A stretch of DNA of 64,000 nt from Taibaiella soli (GCF_003236175.1 NZ_QKTW01000016.1:128482-192481), one strand, 5' to 3'. Shown: positions 9,665 through 18,139, counted from the first letter of the stretch. A program made the numbers and translations. The notes: generated by a model not told the origin, from the letters alone.

Positions 9665-9987
9665 TTCTATTTTTAGATTTTAATTTTTGTGCTTGGCGGT
9701 TTCAAATTTCTTAATTTTTCCTTTGCTTCGCAAAATTTTACAACACATCAGAAATGCCTGGTAGCGCGAAACCTGTGCGAATATGGATTTGTGTCCGGAC
9801 CTGATTAAAAAAAAAGGCGTCAATAGAATTAAATTTCAACGTACTTTCCGTCTTCCCCCCGCTACATTATAAACAGTTTTTTGTTGTCTGTTCAACGTTA
9901 AGTCTTGACAAGCCACTGTGCCCAGTGACTTTGTGGACCTATCTGACTGTCGAGCATTAAAAAACACCGGCCATAAACAGCTTATTG
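9665..9987. other. Intergenic region between divergent queA and protease-like gene
   Basis: This 323-base gap has no plausible small gene. It holds an A-run near 9806-9814, a short inverted repeat CACTG/CAGTG near 9917-9930 and AT-rich stretches suited to promoters for both sides. No exact TAnnTTTG box was found in position for either gene. Confidence 0.4.
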
Positions 9988-11586
9988 ATGAAAATAAATT
10001 TTAATAGCCACCTGTCTAAAAACATGGTGTTGAGTATTTCTTTTCTGTTGTGCGCTACTGGCGTCCTTGCGCAGCCAACCAATTCCCCGCCAGATTCAAA
10101 AACGGACATATTTACCTATTTCATGCCTGGAGCTGCTACTATGCCCTATGGCTCTGATCTGGCGAGTAAAGGAATCATTCATATCAACAGTGGTTCCCGC
10201 ACTATTGGTTTTAGTGGCACCTCGTTCCTGATTCGTACGTTTCTGGAAGACACACCCGATAGCGATAAAGTTTGTATGTGCCTAACCGGCCATCAGATAG
10301 CCAAAGCGATTATTCCACAAACCCCCGTCGTAGGTAGTCTGATTCCATTTAACTCAGCAATCTATATGGATTACTTAGGTGATGAGCAGGTTGCCGCATC
10401 TGGACAAAAACTGAATAGGGTGACACGTTTCTCCAAAGGCTACTTGAGTACTGCCAAACTACTAGCATATACCAATAGTGACGCAGATTCTACCGTAGGA
10501 GAAGATATTGCATTGGTACTTATGAATAAAAATGAACTTCCTTCATTGTCATTTGCCGAGCTGGGTTATGACTTTGATAACGTTAATATTTGGAGAAATA
10601 ATGGCTTTTATGATGTCGGGCATCCCTGGTGTTATCCGCAACGTATCAGTGACAATATTCAGGTTACAAAAATTTATACAACAACAGTGAATATGAATGT
10701 AGCGCTGCCTTATGCGCTGGCCCCAGGCAGCTCAGGATCGCCTGTTCTGGTGAAACCAGGTGCAGCCGGAGATCCTATTGTAGCTACAGGTGTGGCATGT
10801 GCCCTTTTTCTTCCAAAAGATTCGTTTGTAGACCTGTCTGGTAAAAACCGCGAATATGGCTTGAGTTTTCAGGTAACCAAAATAAATTTCATAGAGCAAG
10901 CTATTCGCAAACATTGCTGGAATAAACATGACAGTACAGATATCGCTACAAGTGGCAGCTATAAGCGGTCTGTTTCTATTGGCAATACCGATGCAGGAAA
11001 TGCGTTCAACCAGAACTGGACGCTGAGCACTACTGCCGCCCTAACAAGCGCCGCAACATCTTTATTTTCCACAGATCCCACGCAGAGTATGAAAATCACA
11101 CGACTGAATGCCAACATTTGTAATATCACAGGATTCAGTCTTCCATCTGCTTATCCCGGATCAAATACACCGTGGCATGCAATTATCGCCGCTAAGGAAA
11201 TTAACGTGTCATCAGGTTTCAATTACGATGCATCCGGCACCTCAGAACTTGACCTGGCCACCGTAGTCATTGGAGCGACACCAGCTAGTACGTCCAGACA
11301 ATTAGACAACAATATGACCAACGGCATAGCGCAAGAAAGTAACAACACCCTGTTTAAAGTATACCCCAATCCCAGCGCTGAAGGCATATTTCATATTTTG
11401 ACCCCTACCAGCGGATATTATAGAATTATGGTTTCGAGCCTAGACGGAAAGGCTATATATCAATCAAACTGTACGGCCAACCCATGGGAATTTCAGTTAT
11501 CGTCTGCACCACGCGGCATTTATTTGCTCACTATTTATACCCTACCTGACAACGAGCTTGTATATCAAAACAGAATAGTTTATTAA
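9988..11586 (+). CDS. Secreted trypsin-like serine peptidase-like protein with T9SS sorting domain
   Basis: The ATG at 9988 follows an in-frame TTG. A signal peptide ends near VLAQP (residue 29). The middle resembles a chymotrypsin-fold peptidase. A His sits in LTGHQ (about residue 102), an Asp in GEDIALVLM (about 173), and a Ser in APGSSGSPV (about 249) corresponding to the GDSGGP nucleophile motif. All three triad residues are thus present in order, although the His context is unusual (AAHC is typical). The last 80 residues, beginning VYPNPSAEG, form a type A T9SS C-terminal sorting domain, so the product is expected to be secreted or surface-attached. About 130 residues between them are unassigned. 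The gene is monocistronic and converges on the dGTPase gene. Confidence 0.75.
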   Translation: MKINFNSHLSKNMVLSISFLLCATGVLAQPTNSPPDSKTDIFTYFMPGAATMPYGSDLASKGIIHINSGSRTIGFSGTSFLIRTFLEDTPDSDKVCMCLTGHQIAKAIIPQTPVVGSLIPFNSAIYMDYLGDEQVAASGQKLNRVTRFSKGYLSTAKLLAYTNSDADSTVGEDIALVLMNKNELPSLSFAELGYDFDNVNIWRNNGFYDVGHPWCYPQRISDNIQVTKIYTTTVNMNVALPYALAPGSSGSPVLVKPGAAGDPIVATGVACALFLPKDSFVDLSGKNREYGLSFQVTKINFIEQAIRKHCWNKHDSTDIATSGSYKRSVSIGNTDAGNAFNQNWTLSTTAALTSAATSLFSTDPTQSMKITRLNANICNITGFSLPSAYPGSNTPWHAIIAAKEINVSSGFNYDASGTSELDLATVVIGATPASTSRQLDNNMTNGIAQESNNTLFKVYPNPSAEGIFHILTPTSGYYRIMVSSLDGKAIYQSNCTANPWEFQLSSAPRGIYLLTIYTLPDNELVYQNRIVY

Positions 11587-11672
11587 AGTCATCCTCACAG
11601 TGCTTACAACGGCACGGTGTAGGATATTACTTTGTGTCTTGCAAGAAACGTGAGCAACTTTCCATTGACATG

Positions 11673-13058
11673 CTATCGTATCTCCGGAATATTGATCCCG
11701 GTCATCTTTCTATACAAGTCAATGGCGTAAAGATCTGTCATACCGGATATAAAATCTACCACCGACTGGATGTTATGATACAACGAGCCATCTTTTAATT
11801 TAATCGGGAACTGCGCCGGAATCAATCGAAGGATTTTCACCGAACGGGGATTGTCGTTGTCCAATACTGCATGTATAAATTCTTTCAGCAAACCACCAAT
11901 TACATTATAACCGGCAATTTCAATTTCCACCACCGATTTATAATTATAAATGTATTTCACAGAAAAACGGTTGATCTCCGCAATCAGCTCCTGATCACGT
12001 TCATCGAGGCATTTCATCAGGTCGGATTCCAGTGTGCCGGCCAAAAGTTCTTCTTCTTTTTCCAGAAACACTTTTGCAAGCTTCCCAACCATCAGCCCAA
12101 TCCACATTGCGCGGATATATTGTACCTTCTGATTATCGTCATTGATCTGCTTCAGTTTTTCCTGAATCTTGTCCACGTGTTTGTAACCGTCTTCTCTTTC
12201 GAAGAAAGGAAGAAACAATTTTAAAAATGTTTCGATGCTGATGATATGCAAACGATGTGCATCTTCCAGGTCAATCACACGATAACAGATATCGTCGGCT
12301 GCTTCGGTGAGATACACAAACGGATGGCGTGCGTAAACATGTTCAAAACCCGCTTTCTTCGGAATTTCGAACTGATCTACGATTTGTAGATAAGTTTCAA
12401 TCTCACTATCGAAGAAACCTGATTTTTTAGTGGCGATCAATCCCGTTTTCTTAAACCCTTCGGCGGAGCTGGACGGATATTTCACAATCGCAGCCAACGT
12501 TGTCAAAGTCAGTTTACTGGATGGTTCCAGTTCGTTGTACTTATGTGTCAGCAGTCGAACTGCGTTGGAGTTACCTTCAAAAAGTTCAAAATCTTTCCGT
12601 TGGTTTTCGGTCAGTTCGCGATGAATGACTTCTTTCGCTTCACCAGTCAGCGTAGTAAAGAAATTACGGATCGCATCCTCGCCGGAGTGCCCAAACGGCG
12701 GGTTTCCGATATCATGCGCCAGACAAGCTGCTGCGATCACCGACTGTAACTCGTGTCGGTAAAAATCAGTAAACGCCTCGCCTTCGTTCGGATATTTTAA
12801 AGTGAGCTCTTCGCCAACGGCTTTACCTAGAGAGCGGCCTACAGATGCCACTTCAAGACTATGAGTAAGCCGGTTGTGTACAAATACCGCGCCCGGCAAA
12901 GGGAATACCTGCGTTTTATTTTGCAGTCTGCGAAAAGCAGAGGAGAATATTATACGGTCATAGTCGCGCAAGAACGAAGTACGAACCTGATCAGGATTAG
13001 TATTCTTCTTGACAGGATCGCCGCTACGACGCGCACTATATAAACTGGACCATTTCAT
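11673..13058 (-). CDS. dgt: Deoxyguanosinetriphosphate triphosphohydrolase (HD-domain dNTPase)
   Basis: The protein has the HD-domain signature of dNTP triphosphohydrolases, which release triphosphate from dGTP or other dNTPs. An RLTHSLEV motif is followed by CLAHDIGNPPFGHSGE, which supplies the metal-binding His and Asp residues. ADDICYRVIDLEDAHR further on is also family-typical. I prefer the start MKWSSLYS at 13058 over the in-frame ATG at 13076, because family members start with this sequence and continue with RRSGD. At about 461 residues it is the longer Dgt type. It stands alone between the secreted peptidase-like gene (convergent) and the antitoxin cassette. Confidence 0.9.
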   Translation of the reverse strand: MKWSSLYSARRSGDPVKKNTNPDQVRTSFLRDYDRIIFSSAFRRLQNKTQVFPLPGAVFVHNRLTHSLEVASVGRSLGKAVGEELTLKYPNEGEAFTDFYRHELQSVIAAACLAHDIGNPPFGHSGEDAIRNFFTTLTGEAKEVIHRELTENQRKDFELFEGNSNAVRLLTHKYNELEPSSKLTLTTLAAIVKYPSSSAEGFKKTGLIATKKSGFFDSEIETYLQIVDQFEIPKKAGFEHVYARHPFVYLTEAADDICYRVIDLEDAHRLHIISIETFLKLFLPFFEREDGYKHVDKIQEKLKQINDDNQKVQYIRAMWIGLMVGKLAKVFLEKEEELLAGTLESDLMKCLDERDQELIAEINRFSVKYIYNYKSVVEIEIAGYNVIGGLLKEFIHAVLDNDNPRSVKILRLIPAQFPIKLKDGSLYHNIQSVVDFISGMTDLYAIDLYRKMTGINIPEIR

Positions 13059-13130
13059 GGTGTAAAGATGCGGCAATACTGGGAATTTTTAGAGAAGGGG
13101 AAGGAAATGGCCACTAAAAAGTCAAACAAA

Positions 13131-13154
13131 CAAAAAAGGAAGCATCAAGCTTCC
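13131..13154 (-). terminator. Intrinsic terminator at the end of the Panacea cassette
   Basis: On the minus strand a six-base stem (GGAAGC / GCTTCC, loop TTGAT) is followed at once by TTTTTTG. The stem overlaps the stop codon of the 153-residue gene. Confidence 0.7.
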
Positions 13155-13606
13155 CCATTCTTCGATGACATTAGCATCTTTTTAATTTTTCTCTTTGTCG
13201 CGGAGCTGTTTTGAATACAGTCTATGATTGCACAAAATTCGTCATCCTTCATCGTTCCATAAATTTCATAGTCGATACCTTCAATACGATATGTGTCCTC
13301 CAATATTGAAATTTCATAGTCTTCTACCTGACTCCCGTAAATATAAGTTGGCAGATCAAAAGCAAATCCATTATCACAAATTGATCTTTTTGCCGCAAAA
13401 GCATAACAATTAATACACCTTTCCTCAATATCAATACAGCCATGTCCGGAAACGAAATTAGGTGCTTGATTGGTTCGGGTAGGCAATGAGGCAATCACTG
13501 TTCTGTTATCGATCTGCCCAAGTACCAGAAAATATTTAGGCTTAGCGGTATTCCCATTTTTGAAAAAGAAATCAAAAAAGTAAATAAGCGTTTTCGGCTG
13601 GAACAT
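13145..13606 (-). CDS. Hypothetical protein, putative toxin partner of the Panacea antitoxin
   Basis: This 153-residue protein has no signal peptide or membrane segment. The N-terminal part (KPKYFLVLGQ at residues 23-32, then VIASLPTRT) looks like alternating beta strands, and its layout recalls small SH3-like barrels such as PemK/MazF, but no catalytic motif is identifiable. It has a Cys-containing middle (C57, C64, C67 in HGCIDIEERCINCYAF) and a Lys-rich C-terminus. It begins one base after the stop of the Panacea gene and ends in its own terminator, which is the gene order antitoxin then partner. In Panacea systems the partners are diverse toxins, so a toxin role is inference from context. 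I do not recognise a characterised relative. Confidence 0.55.
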   Translation of the reverse strand: MFQPKTLIYFFDFFFKNGNTAKPKYFLVLGQIDNRTVIASLPTRTNQAPNFVSGHGCIDIEERCINCYAFAAKRSICDNGFAFDLPTYIYGSQVEDYEISILEDTYRIEGIDYEIYGTMKDDEFCAIIDCIQNSSATKRKIKKMLMSSKNGEA

Positions 13607-13607
13607 G

Positions 13608-14216
13608 CTACCGTTTTAAATTCCTGATAAATTCTTGCGTTTCCGCGATTTCCTCGTACAACTTTCTACTTCCTTCATCGCTAAATAACAGAGAGAAGTC
13701 TATTGTATATTCCGTGCTATTCAGCTTCTTTGCCTCCAGCAGATCGTAAACGTTATTAGCCTGGGCACAAATATTCCAAAGCGAGTTAGAGTCATGCGTA
13801 ATTCTGACCAACTCGTTTGCCGTTTTAGACATTGCGAAGGTGGTTACATGATCCAATACTTCGATATCATTATCGCTAAACTCGTCATCATTAAATTCCC
13901 TGACACCTACGAAAACGTCTCCCTTTTTCCCAATAAAATCTGCCAGAAGCGTTGGTTCATCATCCGACAGATCAATGTATATATCCTTTGCAACTGGCCC
14001 ATGCTGCCATATCTGAAAATCAATTCCGAAAAATGGTGTCTTATTTTTTTTGATGGAGCTTTCTTCCAGCAGAAACAGGATTTTAAGAATCTTAGTCTTG
14101 CTAAGATCGCTCATATGCTGCGACAGATAGATAATTGTGTTACCAATCTTATTTATCTGGTCATCCGTAAAATCAATGGTTTTATGGGGAAGTTTCATCT
14201 CTTCTATAATTTGCAT
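13608..14216 (-). CDS. Panacea/SocA-like (DUF4065) antitoxin-type protein
   Basis: The 202-residue protein matches the Panacea (DUF4065, SocA-like) pattern: a helix with LSKTKILKILFLLEE (residues 38-52), where the family has a LxKLLY-type motif, and then DFQIWQHGPVAKDIY (66-80), corresponding to the family's AWxxGPVxxxxY signature. Proteins with this domain act as antitoxins for varied toxins or, in the case of SocA, as a protease adaptor. It is upstream of the 153-residue gene with a one-base gap, and two -7 promoter boxes precede it. The pair looks more AT-rich than its neighbours (about 32-38% GC in two 60-base lines counted), which could mean horizontal acquisition. Confidence 0.8.
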   Translation of the reverse strand: MQIIEEMKLPHKTIDFTDDQINKIGNTIIYLSQHMSDLSKTKILKILFLLEESSIKKNKTPFFGIDFQIWQHGPVAKDIYIDLSDDEPTLLADFIGKKGDVFVGVREFNDDEFSDNDIEVLDHVTTFAMSKTANELVRITHDSNSLWNICAQANNVYDLLEAKKLNSTEYTIDFSLLFSDEGSRKLYEEIAETQEFIRNLKR

Positions 14217-14233
14217 TTTCCCGCTGAATTATT

Positions 14234-14241
14234 CAAAGTTA
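14234..14241 (-). promoter_or_regulatory. -7 promoter box for the Panacea cassette
   Basis: The minus strand reads TAACTTTG, an exact TAnnTTTG match 18 bases upstream of the ATG at 14216. A second exact box, TAGTTTTG, lies at 14268-14275. Between them is a short ATAG/CTAT inverted repeat that could be an autoregulatory site. Confidence 0.5.
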
Positions 14242-14300
14242 TCAAAAATAGCCGTCAACTATATTATCAAAACTAGTGCCAAACCTTGCAACCTATCTGC

Positions 14301-14333
14301 AAAAAAAATTCCGGCACTAAGCCGGAACTTCTT
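14301..14333 (-). terminator. Intrinsic terminator after the receptor-partner operon
   Basis: A perfect seven-base stem TTCCGGC / GCCGGAA with loop ACTAA lies at 14309-14327. On the minus strand it is followed by eight T residues. It ends the operon of the TonB receptor and the 217-residue protein, and separates it from the Panacea promoter. On the plus strand it is followed by a weaker T-run. Confidence 0.85.
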
Positions 14334-14354
14334 TTTTCTGAAACCTGGGTTTTG

Positions 14355-15008
14355 CTATTCTTTGTCTTCGCCTTTGGCCTGTCCCATAAAATAATCATTC
14401 GTCTGTTTGCCCCAGTATGGTTTTGTGATGTCAGTATCGGTGCGTTTGGCAAAAAGTCCGTCTGCTTTTTCGAAATACGGCAATGAAGCTTTTTTACCAC
14501 CACCAAACATTTTCGGTGTGTAAAATTTGCTGATGCCACGAAGCATATAAATCCTCGGATTGTCTGGGTTCAACTCTTTTGCCTTGTCCAGATTTTCGTT
14601 GAAAATAGCACCGTATTTCTGCCAGCGCTTTTGCGGTTCTACACCAATACGTGAGTTCGCGATCATTGCGCGCATCACATAAGTTTCGTCATTGTCTTTG
14701 CCGAGTAATGAAACAGCAGTTTCAAGATAAGTCTGTGCTTCATCGAGATAGGCGTCTTTTTTAGAGCCATCCTGTTCACTGAATGTCAGTGATACTTTGC
14801 CATAAGCTGCGTAATAAGACGCAAGCCATTCCTTGTCAAATTTCTTAGCGATCAGCCCCAGCTTGTTGCTGGCTTCAATTTTTTTGTCTTGTGTCCACGT
14901 GGTATCCAGTGCTGTAAATGATTTGGACAATACATCCTGGAAATTCTGCGCGAATGTGCTGACAGCTGTTACGCAAACTGCAGCGGCGAGTAAAATCAGT
15001 TTTTTCAT
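14355..15008 (-). CDS. Periplasmic TPR-like protein, partner of TonB receptor
   Basis: The 217-residue protein has a classic signal peptide ending near VSTFAQ (about residue 20). The rest is helical with alanine/lysine-rich repeats such as ASYYAAYGKVSL, DEAQTYLETAVSLLG and NLDKAKELNPDNPRIYMLRG, which look like tetratricopeptide-type helices. The C-terminus is acidic (KGEDKE). It lies 41 bases after the stop of the TonB-dependent receptor gene and is followed by a strong terminator, so the two form a unit. Similar pairs are common in Bacteroidota. A role as an accessory factor of the receptor is inference, and the substrate is unknown. Confidence 0.75.
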   Translation of the reverse strand: MKKLILLAAAVCVTAVSTFAQNFQDVLSKSFTALDTTWTQDKKIEASNKLGLIAKKFDKEWLASYYAAYGKVSLTFSEQDGSKKDAYLDEAQTYLETAVSLLGKDNDETYVMRAMIANSRIGVEPQKRWQKYGAIFNENLDKAKELNPDNPRIYMLRGISKFYTPKMFGGGKKASLPYFEKADGLFAKRTDTDITKPYWGKQTNDYFMGQAKGEDKE

Positions 15009-15049
15009 TGGGAGCGTTTTGTATTTATTTTTTGATTGATTGTGCGAAA

Positions 15050-17251
15050 TTAAAGTTCATCGCGGTTAAATTCTGTCAGTGAAAAATTCACTCCCACAAA
15101 AAAGTTGCGATACAATGCCGGCTTCACCGGATAGCTTTTCGTGCCGTCGGCAGAATAGCGATAACCAAAAATATTTTCGCGGTTAGTCACGTTGTCAACA
15201 CCAGCATATACGACTGTAAACCATTTTTTGACGTGTGTCAGATAATTGACGGTAAATGCAAGGTTGTGATAATCTGGTGTGCGGTCGCCCAAAAATTCCG
15301 GATTGGCCGGATTATAGTAAGGACGGCCAGTCGCGAAGCTATACGTCATATTGATCTGCGTCTGGATTTTCTCGATGTAGTATTTACCTACGATATTCAG
15401 ATTATGATCGGATATAAATGAAGGTGTTGCTTCAGCCAGGAAATCTTTGTACAAACGACGAGTATCGATATAGGAATAAGAAATCCAGTAGTCAAGATTC
15501 TTCACAGATTTTTTATCGCGCCAGAACAGTTCAATACCTTTTGCGTAGCCATATCCTGAATTGTCTACCGGACCAGTTACGAAATTATAATACTGATTCG
15601 GATCATAAAAATTAGTATGCTCGCGGATCAATGACTTGTAATCCTTATAGTATCCTTCTATACGCAATGTTCTGTCCGATTTCATCCATTGATAATTGGC
15701 GATATAGTGAATCGCTTCCTGATAGTTCGGACGATAGCCATAGAGCAGGTACGCATTGTCTGGATTCTGATAGAAGATACCTGTTGCGATACCGATCTGA
15801 CCATAGGCTCCTACTTTAACAGCCGCCGACAATCTGGGCGCAATGGCACTTTTGTGCAATAACTCGCTATGTTCAATACGCACACCCGGGCGGATAGCCA
15901 CGCGATACCAAGGCTGCCATTCCGCCTCCACATACCCCGCCATACTCGTTTCTGTAAAACTTGGCTTCAACGTAAATTCAGCAGAATCGAGCGTACGATG
16001 ATAGCTATAATGTTGCAGTTCTACACCTGCAAGAACATTAAATCTTGTTGTGAAAAACCGTTTGCCTTCCAGTCTGAATTGCGCACGATCATCAGTGTTT
16101 TTGATTTTGTAACCAGGAATATAATCCGGTGCATAATTAATATCATCCTGATTATAGCTGTATGAAGCCGCAGTATAAAGACTCCATTTATTTTTAAACA
16201 TCTGACGATAGGAAATGCCGCTGTAATAGGTTTGGCTTTTGATACCAAAATTTAAATTCTGTCCTGCAGAATCCGGGTCATCTACAATACTTCTACTGTT
16301 GAAAATGGTGCTATTGAACATCACTTTCAGTAATCCGTCTTTATTGGGCTTCCAGGCATATTTTGCAGATGCACCGCCACCTTCCGGTACCTTATCATAC
16401 TTTACATTGGTATTTGCCAATCCATAAAATGGTGCAAGGTTATTGTAAGAAACCGCTACGTCACCGCCGCTATTTTTCCACAACTTGCTGCCCGAAGCAT
16501 ACACACCAGCCATATTAAGACCAAGATTGACTGTAGTACGATCCGGAAGATCCAATGTATTTAATTCCAGCACTGAGGAGAGCGCTTGTCCGTAACGGGC
16601 ACTGTAACCGCCGCTGCTAAAGGATACACCTTTGAACTGAAACGGGGAAAAACGGCTACGGGTAGCCACACCGGGTGCACTGTTGAAAAAGGCATTTTGC
16701 ACCACCATTTCATCAATGAGAATACTGGCTTCACTTGCGTCACCACCACGTACGAACAAACCGGTTTGTGTTCCCTGCTGTTGTGTACCAGGTAAAGTTT
16801 GTATCGCTTTCACCACATCAGCATTAGCACCGGCTGTAGTGATAATATCCATTGTGCTGAGTACAGTCTTTCCTTTATCGTTGGATGCGTCAAATGAGCC
16901 GGCGGTAATCACCACCTCTTCCAGTTTCTGCATCTTTTTCATTTTCAGCTGAATGTCCTTTACATCACCAGTGATTACCAATGGCATTCCCGCTGCTTCA
17001 TGGCTGGCTTCTGTAGCAACTAATGTTTGATTTCCTTTTTCATCTGTAGTAAAATGAAAATTACCTGCACTATCTGTAGTGGCACCATCAATCGTATTTT
17101 CGAGTGACACACTGGCGCCCTTTACAGGCTTTCCACCATAATCTATTACCTTCCCGCTGATCGTCGACTGCGCCCAGGACGTGGTTCCCAGAAGCAGAAG
17201 AGGAAGTGCAAGCAATCTGAATTTAAAGTTTCGTGTAAATTTTTTGTTCAT
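15050..17251 (-). CDS. TonB-dependent receptor with carboxypeptidase-regulatory-like domain
   Basis: This 733-residue outer-membrane receptor has a signal peptide ending near SWAQS. An N-terminal carboxypeptidase-regulatory-like beta-sandwich (ISGKVIDYGGKPVKGASV, residues 31-110) is followed by a plug domain with TLPGTQQQG, LFVRGGDASEASILIDEM and the GYSARYGQALSSVLEL motif, and then by about 500 residues of alternating aromatic beta strands forming the barrel. The C-terminus is unusual in ending EFNRDEL rather than in an aromatic residue. It is cotranscribed with the TPR-like protein downstream. Its substrate is not evident, since no SusD-like partner or degradation enzymes are near. Confidence 0.9.
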   Translation of the reverse strand: MNKKFTRNFKFRLLALPLLLLGTTSWAQSTISGKVIDYGGKPVKGASVSLENTIDGATTDSAGNFHFTTDEKGNQTLVATEASHEAAGMPLVITGDVKDIQLKMKKMQKLEEVVITAGSFDASNDKGKTVLSTMDIITTAGANADVVKAIQTLPGTQQQGTQTGLFVRGGDASEASILIDEMVVQNAFFNSAPGVATRSRFSPFQFKGVSFSSGGYSARYGQALSSVLELNTLDLPDRTTVNLGLNMAGVYASGSKLWKNSGGDVAVSYNNLAPFYGLANTNVKYDKVPEGGGASAKYAWKPNKDGLLKVMFNSTIFNSRSIVDDPDSAGQNLNFGIKSQTYYSGISYRQMFKNKWSLYTAASYSYNQDDINYAPDYIPGYKIKNTDDRAQFRLEGKRFFTTRFNVLAGVELQHYSYHRTLDSAEFTLKPSFTETSMAGYVEAEWQPWYRVAIRPGVRIEHSELLHKSAIAPRLSAAVKVGAYGQIGIATGIFYQNPDNAYLLYGYRPNYQEAIHYIANYQWMKSDRTLRIEGYYKDYKSLIREHTNFYDPNQYYNFVTGPVDNSGYGYAKGIELFWRDKKSVKNLDYWISYSYIDTRRLYKDFLAEATPSFISDHNLNIVGKYYIEKIQTQINMTYSFATGRPYYNPANPEFLGDRTPDYHNLAFTVNYLTHVKKWFTVVYAGVDNVTNRENIFGYRYSADGTKSYPVKPALYRNFFVGVNFSLTEFNRDEL

Positions 17252-17293
17252 CCGCTAGTTAATTTGTCAAGTGTTCGGGGTCATTTGGTGCCA

Positions 17294-17301
17294 CAAAACT
17301 A
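17294..17301 (-). promoter_or_regulatory. -7 promoter box for the TonB receptor operon
   Basis: The minus strand reads TAGTTTTG, an exact TAnnTTTG match, about 43 bases upstream of the receptor ATG at 17251. Confidence 0.55.
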
Positions 17302-17385
17302 CAATCCTTCTGTTGTGTTGGTATTAGTTTTCGGCTAAAATATCAGGGGTGTCGGTAAACGGCGGTCGCGGGTCGGTAAAAGATG

Positions 17386-17414
17386 AAAAAAGCCCCCACA
17401 ATTGCTGTGGAGGC
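17386..17414 (-). terminator. Intrinsic terminator after the 65-residue ORF
   Basis: A nine-base stem GCCTCCACA / TGTGGGGGC (one mismatch) with loop GCAAT is followed on the minus strand by TTTTTTC. It lies 47 bases after the stop of the small ORF at 17462-17659 and supports transcription through it. Confidence 0.7.
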
Positions 17415-17461
17415 CTGTCGTTTATATGAAACGCCCCTGTGAAAGCGTGTACTTACATTAA

Positions 17462-17659
17462 TTATGCGGTCTGCGAAGCGTAACGAACGGATCCTTTGTC
17501 GGATTCAAGCTGCCAGAGTGTTGCCATCATATCCCGTTTTACGATGGCACTGGATGCAATAGCTATACTGGCTTTCAGAAAGCTCCTGATATCTGTAAAG
17601 CGGATCATTTCTCGAATTGCTCTCTTTCTGTCGATATATTTTTGGTTGCGGATTTTCAT
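17462..17659 (-). CDS. Small basic hypothetical protein
   Basis: This 65-residue ORF begins MKIRNQKYIDRKRAI and is rich in Lys, Arg and Ile, with a helical central part (DIRSFLKASIAIASS) and no signal peptide. I do not recognise it. It is preferred over the overlapping frames because an intrinsic terminator follows on the same strand and because its residue composition looks protein-like. No clear ribosome-binding site or promoter box precedes the ATG. It could alternatively be the shadow of a small RNA gene that uses the same terminator. Confidence 0.45.
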   Translation of the reverse strand: MKIRNQKYIDRKRAIREMIRFTDIRSFLKASIAIASSAIVKRDMMATLWQLESDKGSVRYASQTA

Positions 17660-17709
17660 AACGGATGGTTTTGCTAAAAGATTTAAAACATCGTGCCAAG
17701 GGGATGACG

Positions 17710-17779
17710 GTGAATGGTGAGTGGTGAGTGGTCAAAGGTGAAACGTCAAACGTCAATGGTGAGTGGTGAGTTGTGAATC
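17710..17779 (+). repeat. Heptanucleotide degenerate repeat, site A (ten units)
   Basis: Ten consecutive seven-base units follow the pattern GTSARWN (examples GTGAGTG, GTCAAAC, GTGAATG) without a break in phase. Third-position G/C and the last three bases vary. This is the longest of seven such sites in the window. It does not encode a plausible protein. Confidence 0.8.
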
Positions 17780-17796
17780 CCGTATGGCCCGATATC

Positions 17797-17846
17797 GCTG
17801 AACGGAGTTGAAGGGTGTGATATCGCGGGCTTCGACTCCGCTCAGC
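17797..17846. repeat. Inverted repeat of the GAGCGGAGT type
   Basis: The arms at 17797-17813 and 17830-17846 are 17 bases long and complementary except for two positions. The core word is CTGAACGGAGTTGAAG, and CTTCGACTCCGCTCAG in the other arm. The spacer contains a second copy of GATATCGC, which also precedes the left arm. Related words occur at 42439-42538 and 53940-53955. It can form a hairpin in either strand. Confidence 0.7.
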
Positions 17847-17940
17847 CTGACAAAAGACAAATCAGCGATCGAAAAATTATGTTTTCCGCAATTTTGTCAT
17901 TATTTTTTAGCCCTAAAACTATTTTCAAACCATACGGCAT

Positions 17941-18129
17941 ATGAAAAAAACAATCGCCTTTCTTTGCCTGGCGGCTGTGATCCTTGTCAGCTTTAGTTCT
18001 TGTGCGAACAGACATATGGACGAAGGTCACCGACACAACTACTGGAAAAACAGGAAAGACAATCAAAACACGCGGTATCGCTATGCATACCCGGACCATG
18101 ACCCAGATCATCCTCGCTATTATCACTAA
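17941..18129 (+). CDS. Small His/Tyr-rich lipoprotein
   Basis: This 62-residue product begins with a signal peptide (MKKTIAFLCLAAV...) ending in the lipobox SFSSC, so the mature lipoprotein is only about 42 residues. The mature part is hydrophilic and rich in His, Asp, Arg and Tyr (HMDEGHRHNYW, YPDHDPDHPRYYH), which could bind metal. A strong intrinsic terminator follows 10 bases after the stop, which makes it a real transcription unit despite its size. I do not know its function. Confidence 0.7.
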   Translation: MKKTIAFLCLAAVILVSFSSCANRHMDEGHRHNYWKNRKDNQNTRYRYAYPDHDPDHPRYYH

Positions 18130-18139
18130 TCGGAGATAC

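Noticed and set aside
13608-14216. Panacea cassette as part of a larger mobile element
   Set aside because: No integrase, transposase, direct-repeat edge or tRNA target flanks it, so only the two-gene cassette can be supported.
17496-17756. Two further small frames overlapping the 65-residue ORF
   Set aside because: The plus-strand frame has no terminator or promoter of its own. The second minus-strand frame runs through the heptamer array, which is not coding.
17710-17779. Heptamer array read as a CRISPR-like or coding tandem repeat
   Set aside because: Units are directly adjacent without spacers and seven is not a multiple of three, so neither explanation fits.
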